14,517 bases of DNA from CAYFUT01 sp964346395. Lineage in GTDB: Bacteria > Bacillota > Halanaerobiia > Halobacteroidales > Halobacteroidaceae. The translations under genes and the position numbers were made by a program. This document shows, piece by piece, positions 7,415 through 14,008 of this stretch. The stretch is taken from NCBI GenBank assembly GCA_964346395.1, contig CAYFUT010000066.1:1-14517 (forward strand), in the 5' to 3' direction. Within the stretch, counting starts at the first letter, position 1; each line of letters starts with the position of its first letter. Below the pieces are notes generated by a model. It worked only from the letters and a program-made list of their open reading frames with translations. It was not told the DNA's origin and did no database searches.

Positions 7415-8302
7415 ATGACTGATAAAAAAGGCAAACAGGTTAAGCCGGCGGTAGAAGTAAAAGATTTAAGTTATACTTATCCGGGTAATGAAAAAAAGAC
7501 CTTAAAAAAATTAAATTTTACTATCCAACCGGGAGAAATATTCGGCTTTCTCGGACCATCAGGAGCAGGAAAGAGTACTACTCAGAAAATAATTACGGGA
7601 ATTTTAAAAGAATTTCAGGGTGAAGTCAAGGTGATAGGAGAGAAGATTGAAACTATAACTAATGATTTTTATGAAAATATTGGAGTTTCCTTTGAAACCC
7701 CTAATCTGTATGAACGGTTTAGCGGGCGGGAGAATTTGGAGCATTTTGCTTCCTTGTATACGAAAGAGACTGAAAATGTGGATAAGCTTTTAGAAATGGT
7801 AGGACTTAAAGAAGCCGCTGACGTAAAAGTTAGCAATTATTCGAAAGGGATGAAGATGAGGTTAAATCTCTGCCGGGCTTTTCTCAATCAGCCCAAACTT
7901 CTATTTCTGGATGAACCAACTTCGGGTTTGGACCCGGCTAATGCACGGCGGGTTAAAGATATTATCCGTAATTATTGTCAAGAAGGGAAAACGGTCTTTT
8001 TAACTACCCATGATATGAAGGCAGTTGATGATCTCTGTCATCGGGTGGCTTTTCTCGTAGCAGGCGAGATAGTTTTGATTGACTCACCGCAGCGGTTAAA
8101 GAAAGATTACGGTTCCCCGCAGGTAGAGGTGGTTTACTTTAACGGCGATATTACCGAGAAGACTACTTTTCCCCTCCAGGAACTAGGGGCTAAAAAGAAA
8201 TTCTGCCAACTGATAGAAAATTACCAACTAGAGTCAATTCACAGCCAAGAGGCTGATTTAGAAGAAGTATTTATCGAAGTTACCGGGAGGAGATTACGGT
8301 GA
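7415..8302 (+). CDS. ABC transporter ATP-binding protein (drug-export type)
   Basis: 295 residues. Walker A GPSGAGKST (47-55), a signature motif of variant form NYSKGM (141-146, in place of LSGGQ), Walker B LLFLDEP (162-168), a D-loop SGLD and the switch histidine in TTHD (H199). The C-terminal extension of about 70 residues is typical of ABC-2 multidrug/DrrA-like ATPases. It would energise the two membrane proteins encoded next. Its stop overlaps the GTG of the first permease (GTGA), which indicates translational coupling. The set of one ATPase plus two different small permeases resembles the fluoroquinolone-export type ABC systems described from mycobacteria. The actual substrate cannot be told from sequence. 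Confidence 0.93.
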   Translation: MTDKKGKQVKPAVEVKDLSYTYPGNEKKTLKKLNFTIQPGEIFGFLGPSGAGKSTTQKIITGILKEFQGEVKVIGEKIETITNDFYENIGVSFETPNLYERFSGRENLEHFASLYTKETENVDKLLEMVGLKEAADVKVSNYSKGMKMRLNLCRAFLNQPKLLFLDEPTSGLDPANARRVKDIIRNYCQEGKTVFLTTHDMKAVDDLCHRVAFLVAGEIVLIDSPQRLKKDYGSPQVEVVYFNGDITEKTTFPLQELGAKKKFCQLIENYQLESIHSQEADLEEVFIEVTGRRLR

Positions 8303-9006
8303 GGCTGCTTCAAGCTTTAAAACAGGACCTTAAGTTTCAGTTTCGCCACGGTTTTTACCACGCTTATCTGGTAATTAGTGCTTTATATATCGGTCTGCTG
8401 CTTTATATTCCAGGTGATTATAGAGCTCTGGCAGCGGGGATTGTTGTTTTTTCTGATCCGGCCATGTTGGGTTTTTTCTTCGTGGGAGCACTTATTTTAC
8501 TGGAGAGAGGAGAAAATATTTTAGAAGGACTATTTGTAACTCCGCTGAGAGTGGGGGAATATTTAGCGGCTCGGGTAATTTCGCTGACAGTATTGGCGGT
8601 AGGGACTGCTCTGGTGATATCGGTGGCAGCGTTGGGGTCAGATTTTAATTTTCTTCTTTTCTTTATCGGAGTAGTTTTGACAGCAGTCTTTTTCAGTCTG
8701 TTAGGAGTTACCTTAGCTGTGAAGGTGGAGACAGTAAATCAGTATTTAATGGTGTCTATTTTGTACTCCATCATTATTAGTCTGCCGCTGTTTGAATTTT
8801 TAGGGCTATTTGAGACATTTCTTTTTTATTTGTGGCCGACTAGAGCTTCGTTGGTTTTAATTTTTGCTGCTTTTGGATTTGGGGTAAGCTGGGGGGAACT
8901 CATATTTTCGGTTGTAATACTTTCAGTCTGGATTGTGATTGCTTTCCGCTGGGCTTATGATTGGTTTTATAAATACATCATTTTGAAGATAGGTGATGAG
9001 CAGTGA
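8299..9006 (+). CDS. ABC-2 type permease, first subunit (fluoroquinolone-export-like)
   Basis: 235 residues with about six hydrophobic membrane segments (near 22-36, 45-68, 92-112, 118-140, 148-170 and 200-217). The cytoplasmic stretch ERGENILEGLFVTPLRVGEY between segments two and three is the kind of coupling-helix region seen in ABC-2 exporters. The GTG start at 8299 overlaps the ATPase stop by four bases, and its own stop overlaps the next GTG in the same way. It probably forms a heterodimeric channel with the following permease. The family assignment is confident; the drug substrate is inference from gene order. Confidence 0.88.
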   Translation: MRLLQALKQDLKFQFRHGFYHAYLVISALYIGLLLYIPGDYRALAAGIVVFSDPAMLGFFFVGALILLERGENILEGLFVTPLRVGEYLAARVISLTVLAVGTALVISVAALGSDFNFLLFFIGVVLTAVFFSLLGVTLAVKVETVNQYLMVSILYSIIISLPLFEFLGLFETFLFYLWPTRASLVLIFAAFGFGVSWGELIFSVVILSVWIVIAFRWAYDWFYKYIILKIGDEQ

Positions 9007-9728
9007 AAAAACTTTTAGCTCTTCTGCAGGGTGATTTAAAGAACATTACCAGAGATAAGATGCTGTTTTTTATTTTACTGTCGCCGCTGTTAATGGCAGT
9101 GGGGTTTAAGATCATCATTCCCGTGGGCGAGGATATTTTAGGGGAGAAGTTTGCGTTTTCGCTGACTCCCCATTATCCATTTATAATAGCTTTCATTTTA
9201 ATGTTAATCCCTTTAACTTTAGGTACTTTGATCGGATTTATGATTTTAGAAGAGAGAGACCAAGGAATCCTCTCTTATCTGTCAGTAACTCCTTTATCGC
9301 GGATTAAATATTTAGTTTATAAACTTTTTAGTATTATCTTGCTAAGTATTTTGGGTTCAGTTTTTGCACTTTGTTTTTTACAGCTTCTGGAGATTAAATT
9401 TTTAAGTTTGCTGCCGGTTTTTTTTCTGGCAGCCCTGGAAGCTCCAATGATGGCTCTAGTAATTGGAGCTTTTGCGGATAATAAAGTAGAAGGTTTTGCT
9501 CTCGCTAAAGGTTCGGGATTGTTCTTTTTTGCGCCCCTCATTGGTTATATGTTAGAAACTAATTGGCGTTATTTGGCTGGCGTGTTCCCTACTTTCTGGA
9601 TAGGAGAAGTTGTAACTACAGTCTATAGTAATTTTTCTTTTTACTTGTTTAAATTGGGGATAGGGTTTGTAGTTCATTTGTTATTTATTTATTTACTGGT
9701 AAACAGATTTAAAACTAGAGTTGATTAA
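9003..9728 (+). CDS. ABC-2 type permease, second subunit (fluoroquinolone-export-like)
   Basis: 241 residues. The N-terminus LQGDLKNITRDKMLFFILLSP is typical of ABC-2 permeases: a cytoplasmic amphipathic start running into segment one. About six hydrophobic segments follow (near 22-40, 57-82, 104-128, 132-157, 170-190 and 217-235), with a conserved-looking EERDQGILSYLSVTPLS cytoplasmic loop (82-99) parallel to that of its partner. It starts at GTG 9003, overlapping the previous stop. It is the last gene of the operon. No clear terminator follows it in the 100-base gap to the next gene. Confidence 0.88.
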   Translation: MKKLLALLQGDLKNITRDKMLFFILLSPLLMAVGFKIIIPVGEDILGEKFAFSLTPHYPFIIAFILMLIPLTLGTLIGFMILEERDQGILSYLSVTPLSRIKYLVYKLFSIILLSILGSVFALCFLQLLEIKFLSLLPVFFLAALEAPMMALVIGAFADNKVEGFALAKGSGLFFFAPLIGYMLETNWRYLAGVFPTFWIGEVVTTVYSNFSFYLFKLGIGFVVHLLFIYLLVNRFKTRVD

Positions 9729-9828
9729 AACCCCACTTCAGGATTTTTAGATAGTGAACGAGAGTGGCTAGATATTATTTAATTAATTTTATTTTAGAGG
9801 CACAGACCTATACTGGGAGGTAGGAAGC

Positions 9829-10287
9829 ATGCAATTAACCAATTTAGAGGAGCAGCTAACAAAAGAACCGGGTAATTATATATTAATTTTAGAAGCAAAA
9901 GCGAATAAAGAAGTTAGCGTTGGTAGTGCTGGAAAATTAATAGTAGAGCTTGGTTATTATCTTTATGTCGGCAGTGCTCGGGGCCCTGGGGGAGTGTTGG
10001 CCCGGGTTCGCCGTCATTATCAACAGACAAAGAAGTTTCATTGGCATATTGATTATTTGCGAGCTGAAACCGAGCTAGTAGAAGTATGGTATACCTATAG
10101 TACTAACTGTTATGAACATATGTGGGCTAATTACTTTCTTGACCGGGGAGGGGAGATGCCCTTATCCGGCTTTGGAGCCAGTGACTGCGACTGCCCAAGC
10201 CATTTATTCTTTTTTTCTACTCTTCCTTCCTTGATTGAGTTTAAAAAGTGGTTTGCAGAATCGGAAGATAGGATCTATAGTCTTTAG
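9829..10287 (+). CDS. GIY-YIG nuclease family protein (DUF123, Uri-type)
   Basis: 152 residues, a normal length for this family. GYYLYVGSA (42-50) is the GIY-YIG core, followed by LARVRRHY (57-64) with the conserved arginine, HWHIDYL (71-77), the helix NCYEHMWA with a glutamate at 96 that could be the metal ligand, and GFGASDCDCPSHLF (114-127), the hallmark C-terminal Gly/Asp/Cys/His block of DUF123. Members are predicted structure-specific or repair-type endonucleases; the cellular role is not settled. ATG start behind GGGAGGTAGG. It stands alone between the ABC operon and a convergent biotin operon, with a large inverted repeat beginning at its stop codon. Confidence 0.9.
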   Translation: MQLTNLEEQLTKEPGNYILILEAKANKEVSVGSAGKLIVELGYYLYVGSARGPGGVLARVRRHYQQTKKFHWHIDYLRAETELVEVWYTYSTNCYEHMWANYFLDRGGEMPLSGFGASDCDCPSHLFFFSTLPSLIEFKKWFAESEDRIYSL

Positions 10288-10360
10288 GGCCAACTGTCGA
10301 GCAACTTCCCTAGGTAGTTAGGCTCTGAAGTAATGGGGTAATAAGTTTTAAGTTGGCCCT
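10286..10360. repeat. Perfect 10-base inverted repeat with structured 55-base interior
   Basis: AGGGCCAACT (10286-10295), overlapping the stop codon of the GIY-YIG gene, pairs perfectly with AGTTGGCCCT (10351-10360). The interior can fold GAGC-AACT against AGTT-AG-GCTC. Neither strand has a T-run after the stem, so it does not look like a standard terminator. It could be an RNA structure protecting the 3' end, or a very short mobile element, but no target duplication is visible. Confidence 0.55.
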
Positions 10361-10404
10361 TATACCAATTGGACTTCTTAAACCTCCAATGAGAAAGCCC
10401 TGTT

Positions 10405-10971
10405 TTATCTTGTTAACTCTGGTAGATGATTTTTTATTTTAACTCCAATAAAAGTTGCAATGATAGCTTTAAGTAAATCTCCAGGGATGAAAGGAAGACT
10501 ACCTGATGTAATTGCTTCTTTAATTCCCATTTTAGTAATATAGCTTAACCAGCCTACTCCCAGTAAATGAACTACAATAATCCCTCCCAATATAGTAGCT
10601 AAACCAACTTTTAGATAATTAGTTTCCTGCTTAATTAATAGGCTAATAACTACAGCTCCGGCTAGATAACCAATTAAATATCCGCCGCTAGGCCCAACTA
10701 AAATCCCAATACCAGCTCTGCCATTAGAGAAGACGGGAGCTCCAACAGTACCTAATAATAAGAAAGTTCCCATACTTAATCCTGCTTGTTTAGTAGTTAA
10801 AATAATTCCGGCTAACATAACAGCTAATGATTGGCCAGTCACCGGAACCGGACTAATGGGAATAGGTATTGAAATATAACTTAACACACTTATTAATGCA
10901 GCAAAGATTGCTGCATAAACCATATCCTGAGTTGATATCTTTTTAGAAGAACTTACATTTGTTGTGGACAT
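10405..10971 (-). CDS. bioY: BioY, biotin-specific S component of ECF transporter
   Basis: 188 residues with about six hydrophobic segments and the BioY signatures: IPISPVPVTGQSLAVMLAG (38-55), VGPSGGYLIGYLAGA (92-106) and LPFIPGDLLKA (159-169). BioY binds biotin in the membrane and is energised by the shared EcfA/A'/T module, which is encoded elsewhere. The ATG lies behind AAAGGAGGAATT. It follows bioB on the same strand after 130 bases, and the two are probably one transcript under the BirA-type site upstream of bioB. No convincing second BirA site is visible in the 130-base spacer. No other biotin-synthesis gene is in the window, so the pair may serve uptake plus conversion of dethiobiotin. 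Confidence 0.95.
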   Translation of the reverse strand: MSTTNVSSSKKISTQDMVYAAIFAALISVLSYISIPIPISPVPVTGQSLAVMLAGIILTTKQAGLSMGTFLLLGTVGAPVFSNGRAGIGILVGPSGGYLIGYLAGAVVISLLIKQETNYLKVGLATILGGIIVVHLLGVGWLSYITKMGIKEAITSGSLPFIPGDLLKAIIATFIGVKIKNHLPELTR

Positions 10972-11101
10972 AATAATTCCTCCTTTAAATTTAGTTTAAA
11001 ACATAGTTGTTGATTAACCAGACCTAATAATTTTTGATCAGACCACGCCAAATTAAACTGCAGGTTCAGAATATTTTTCGGCTGTAGAACAAGCTTTATT
11101 A

Positions 11102-12067
11102 TCAACTGGATAAATTTAAATCTTTAATCATCTGCAGATCATCTTCAATCTTACGACCGTTAGTAGTCAGATAATTCCCGATTAATAACCCATTAACTCC
11201 TGCTAGTAAAGCTAGCGATTGTAGACTGCGCAGATTGTTTTCTCTACCTCCACAGAGTTTAATTGTTTTTTCGGGTAGTATAAATCTAAAAATAGCAGCT
11301 GTTTTTAAAATTTCTAAAGGAGGTAGGGGTTGATTATCTTCTAGAGGAGTACCTTCTATCGGAGTTAAAATATTAAGCGGCACTGAATCAACATCCATTT
11401 TTTTCAGAGTAAAGGCTAACTCAATTCTATCCTTAAACTCCTCTCCTAACCCGATAATTCCCCCACAGCAGACTTCTATATCTTGTTTCTTTAGCTGTTC
11501 TACTGTTTTTTTACGTTCCTTATAGCTATGGGTAGTACAGATTTGCGGAAAATACCTCTGAGAAGTTTCTAAATTATGATTATAGCGAGTCAATCCTGCT
11601 TCTGCTAAAGCACTGGCTTGTTTGTGATTTAAAGTTCCCAACGAAGCACAAACATTGAGTTTGGTTTCTTTATTAATTTTTTCTATTGCAGCAAGCAATT
11701 GATTAAATTCTTGGTCAGATAATATCTGTTGTCCACTAGTTACCAAGCCAAAATGGTGAGCGCCTTTAGCTTCCATTTGTTTAGCTTTAGTTAATATTGT
11801 TTCCTTTTCTAGCAGCGGATAAGTATCCACTTTAGTATCATAATGACTAGATTGAGCACAAAACTGACAGTCCTCTGTACAGCTCCCCGATTTAGCATTA
11901 ACAATAGAGCATAGATTTACCTGTGGGCCGTTAAACTCATTTTTTATTTGATTAGCAGCCTTCAATAAATTCATCAGCTTATCGCCATTTGTATTAGCCA
12001 AAGCAAGGGCTTCTTCTTTAGTCAATTGTTTACCGGTTAAAATTTTTTGTTTTAGTTGGCCTATCAA
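11102..12067 (-). CDS. bioB: Biotin synthase, probable Type II (anaerobe) form
   Basis: 321 residues. This radical SAM enzyme inserts sulfur into dethiobiotin. The radical-SAM cluster motif is CTEDCQFC (C63, C67, C70). Other signatures are YNHNLETS (162-169), CCGGIIGLGEE (200-210) and PLNILTPIEGTPL (230-242). E. coli ligands of the auxiliary [2Fe-2S] cluster align as follows: C97 is replaced by G107 (FGLVTSGQ), C128 is kept as C140, C188 is C200 or C201, and R260 is replaced by K270 in IKLCGGRE, with an extra C272. Loss of one Cys and the Arg with extra cysteines fits the Type II BioB of obligate anaerobes, which carries a [4Fe-5S] cluster. Start is TTG behind GGGAGGGAG. It is first in bioB-bioY. 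Confidence 0.96.
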   Translation of the reverse strand: MIGQLKQKILTGKQLTKEEALALANTNGDKLMNLLKAANQIKNEFNGPQVNLCSIVNAKSGSCTEDCQFCAQSSHYDTKVDTYPLLEKETILTKAKQMEAKGAHHFGLVTSGQQILSDQEFNQLLAAIEKINKETKLNVCASLGTLNHKQASALAEAGLTRYNHNLETSQRYFPQICTTHSYKERKKTVEQLKKQDIEVCCGGIIGLGEEFKDRIELAFTLKKMDVDSVPLNILTPIEGTPLEDNQPLPPLEILKTAAIFRFILPEKTIKLCGGRENNLRSLQSLALLAGVNGLLIGNYLTTNGRKIEDDLQMIKDLNLSS

Positions 12068-12101
12068 TTGGCTCCCTCCCTATAGTTAATTGTTTATAGT
12101 G

Positions 12102-12130
12102 ATTATAAGATAAATGATTATTATTGTCAA
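12102..12130 (-). promoter_or_regulatory. Consensus promoter of bioB-bioY
   Basis: On the minus strand: TTGACA (12130-12125), a 17-base spacer and TATAAT (12107-12102), a perfect match to the sigma-A consensus at both boxes and in spacing. The -35 lies inside the right arm of the BirA-type operator. Such a strong promoter needs a repressor to be controllable, which fits the operator. Confidence 0.88.
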
Positions 12131-12153
12131 CCTTATATTTAAATGGTTGACAA
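12124..12153. promoter_or_regulatory. BirA-type biotin operator
   Basis: Perfect inverted repeat TTGTCAACC-N12-GGTTGACAA. The arms match the widespread BirA consensus TTGT(N)AACC/GGTT(N)ACAA. The spacer is 12 bases, shorter than the usual 14-16. It overlaps the -35 of the bioB promoter, so biotinoyl-AMP-bound BirA would block transcription when biotin is sufficient. birA is not in the window. Confidence 0.85.
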
Positions 12154-12235
12154 ATGTTTAGAAACGGATATTCTCTGTTAATTGTTTGTTCTTAAAAAAG
12201 TAAATCTGAAATTGATGTTTATAGATCAATTGAAT

Positions 12236-12265
12236 TTGACATTTGCATTATATTGACCATACAAT
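12236..12265 (+). promoter_or_regulatory. Promoter of the YlbF-family gene
   Basis: TTGACA (12236-12241), an 18-base spacer and TACAAT (12260-12265). It is divergent from the bio promoter, about 105 bases away, and outside the BirA palindrome, so it is probably not biotin-controlled. Confidence 0.65.
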
Positions 12266-12333
12266 TGAGGTAAATTGGTTAACATATTAATAATTTAGCT
12301 ATGGAATTAAATTAATTGAATGGAGGTAAAATC

Positions 12334-12711
12334 ATGTCTGTAGTAGCTAAAGCAAAAGAGTTAAAAAAAGAACTGGGGAAGCTGCCGGAGTATAAAGAAT
12401 TACTGACTGCCGAACAAGAAGTTGAAGCTGATGAGGAAGCAAAACAAATTTTAGCTGACTTTCAAGCTGCACAGCAGGAAATCCATCAAGCTCACGAATT
12501 AAACGAAGAAATACCTACGGAGTTAAAGAGAAGACTTAAGGAATTAAAACAGAAGATGCAGCAAAATGATAAGATTAATGCTTACATGAAAGCTCAGCAG
12601 GAGTTTAATCAAATCATGGAACAGGTTAATGACACAGTTTTTTCTGTGTTGGATCTAGAAACTTCTGAAGACTGCGGTCACGGCTGCGACTCAGGTGACT
12701 GCTGTCATTAG
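12334..12711 (+). CDS. YlbF/YmcA-family protein with Cys/His tail
   Basis: 125 residues from ATG 12334, which has TGGAGGTAAAA at a proper distance; an in-frame TTG at 12316 lies upstream of that SD and is unlikely. The body is almost entirely charged helix (AKAKELKKELGKLPEYKELL at about 5-24, then long coiled-coil-like helices to about 105), the Com_YlbF fold. The tail CGHGCDSGDCCH has C114, C118, C123, C124, H116 and H125. In Bacillus, YlbF, YmcA and YaaT form the Y complex, which affects RNase Y-mediated mRNA processing, competence and biofilm, and iron-sulfur clusters were reported in that complex. The tail here could hold such a cluster. It has its own promoter and a strong terminator after it. 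Confidence 0.85.
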   Translation: MSVVAKAKELKKELGKLPEYKELLTAEQEVEADEEAKQILADFQAAQQEIHQAHELNEEIPTELKRRLKELKQKMQQNDKINAYMKAQQEFNQIMEQVNDTVFSVLDLETSEDCGHGCDSGDCCH

Positions 12712-12775
12712 GGAATAAAGAGTACTAAAAGTTTTGTGTTCTTCGGTTGGCAAAGTGGTATAAATTTATCTAGGC

Positions 12776-12827
12776 TTCAAGGCCAATTACCAGTTATTAG
12801 CTGATAATTGGTCTTGAATTATTTTTT
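12776..12827 (+). terminator. Strong intrinsic terminator or attenuator before the aldolase gene
   Basis: An 18-pair stem (12776-12793 with 12801-12818; one C-A mismatch, one G-U), a 7-base loop TTATTAG and the tract TTATTTTTT (12819-12827). It ends the ylbF-type transcript but sits directly upstream of an SD (12831) for the aldolase gene. An extended -10 (TGGTATAAA, 12756-12764) lies just before it. Confidence 0.82.
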
Positions 12828-12879
12828 GCCGGAGGTAAAAATGATTGTTATTATAAACTTACAACAGGGAGGGATACTA

Positions 12880-13932
12880 ATGAGAACTAGCAAACAAGAT
12901 AAAAAGAAGTACAGTTTAAAAAATGATTATAGTGAAGGAGCCCATCCTAATATTTTAAAAGCATTATCAAAAACTAATTTAGAGCAGCAGCCCGGTTACG
13001 GGAATGATGATTATTCTAAGCAGGCTGCTGATCTTTTACGGAAGAAGCTGCAAAATGAAGCTGTTGATATCCATTTTGTTTCCGGAGGAACTCAGGCTAA
13101 TCTAATTGTAATTTCCTCAATCTTAAAAAAATATGAGTCGGTCATAGCGGCTAAAACAGGACACATAAACACTCACGAAGCCGGAGCAATTGAAGCCGCC
13201 GGTCATAAGATCAATACTGTTGAGAGTAAGAACGGGAAATTATCTCCGGAAGACATAAAACCAGTTTTAAATCAACATACTGATGAACATATGGTGCAGC
13301 CAAAACTAGTATTTATTTCTAACCCCACAGAATTAGGAACGGTCTATACTAAACAAGAATTAGTTAAATTAAATTCATTCTGTAAAGAAAATGATTTATT
13401 GCTGTATTTGGATGGAGCTAGATTAGGTTCCGCTTTATGTTCATCGAAAAATGATTTGACTTTATCAGAATTGTCAGAATTGGTTGATGTTTTTTATATT
13501 GGAGGCACTAAAAATGGAGCTCTCTGTGGAGAAGCGGTAATTATTCCTAATGACCAGATAAAAGAAAATTTTAGATTTCATTTAAAACAAAAGGGAGCTT
13601 TACTGGCTAAAGGAAGAGTGTTGGGAATTCAGTTTCTTGAACTATTTAAGGATGGTTTATATTTTTCTCTGGCCGAACATGCTAATTCAATGGCTGACAA
13701 ATTAAGTCAAAATATTGAAAGACGGGGCTATCAATTTTTAAATCAAACTGACTCCAATCAAATTTTCCCTATATTTGCTCACCAATTAATTGAGAAACTA
13801 AAGGATAGATATTCATTTCATATCTGGAAAAAAGTTAAGGCCAACAAGTCTGCAGTCAGATTAGTTACTTCGTGGGCCACCCAAGAAAAAATGATAGATA
13901 GATTCATATCTGATCTAGAAAAGTATAGTTAA
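12880..13932 (+). CDS. Threonine aldolase family PLP enzyme (beta-eliminating lyase fold)
   Basis: 350 residues from ATG 12880 behind GGGAGGG. An in-frame ATG at 12841 with its own GGAGG would add 13 residues, but the family usually starts close to the YSLKNDYSEGAHPNIL block (11-26), so 12880 is preferred. Signatures are QPGYGNDDYS (37-46), GGTQAN (69-74, phosphate binding), THEAGAIEAAGH (98-109), ISNPTELGTVY (146-156), YLDGARLGSAL (176-186; D178 holds the PLP ring nitrogen) and GGTKNGALCGEA (208-219), with K211 as PLP lysine. The family splits threonine or allo-threonine into glycine and acetaldehyde; some members act on other beta-hydroxy amino acids. The gene follows a strong terminator, so expression may depend on read-through or on a promoter just before it. 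Confidence 0.9.
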   Translation: MRTSKQDKKKYSLKNDYSEGAHPNILKALSKTNLEQQPGYGNDDYSKQAADLLRKKLQNEAVDIHFVSGGTQANLIVISSILKKYESVIAAKTGHINTHEAGAIEAAGHKINTVESKNGKLSPEDIKPVLNQHTDEHMVQPKLVFISNPTELGTVYTKQELVKLNSFCKENDLLLYLDGARLGSALCSSKNDLTLSELSELVDVFYIGGTKNGALCGEAVIIPNDQIKENFRFHLKQKGALLAKGRVLGIQFLELFKDGLYFSLAEHANSMADKLSQNIERRGYQFLNQTDSNQIFPIFAHQLIEKLKDRYSFHIWKKVKANKSAVRLVTSWATQEKMIDRFISDLEKYS

Positions 13933-14008
13933 TTTTGCTGAAAAACTGGTTCCAATCTTCATTAGAATTATAAAATAGAAGTCTAATTATTCAGGAGGAG
14001 GATAAAAA

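Noticed and set aside
10286..10360. Inverted repeat as an ordinary bidirectional terminator between convergent genes
   Set aside because: The 55-base loop and the absence of a T-run on either strand do not fit.
12241..12291. Second BirA site from TTGACC and GGTTAACA before the YlbF-type gene
   Set aside because: The left arm matches poorly (five of seven), and the 18-base spacing disagrees with the clear 12-base site nearby.
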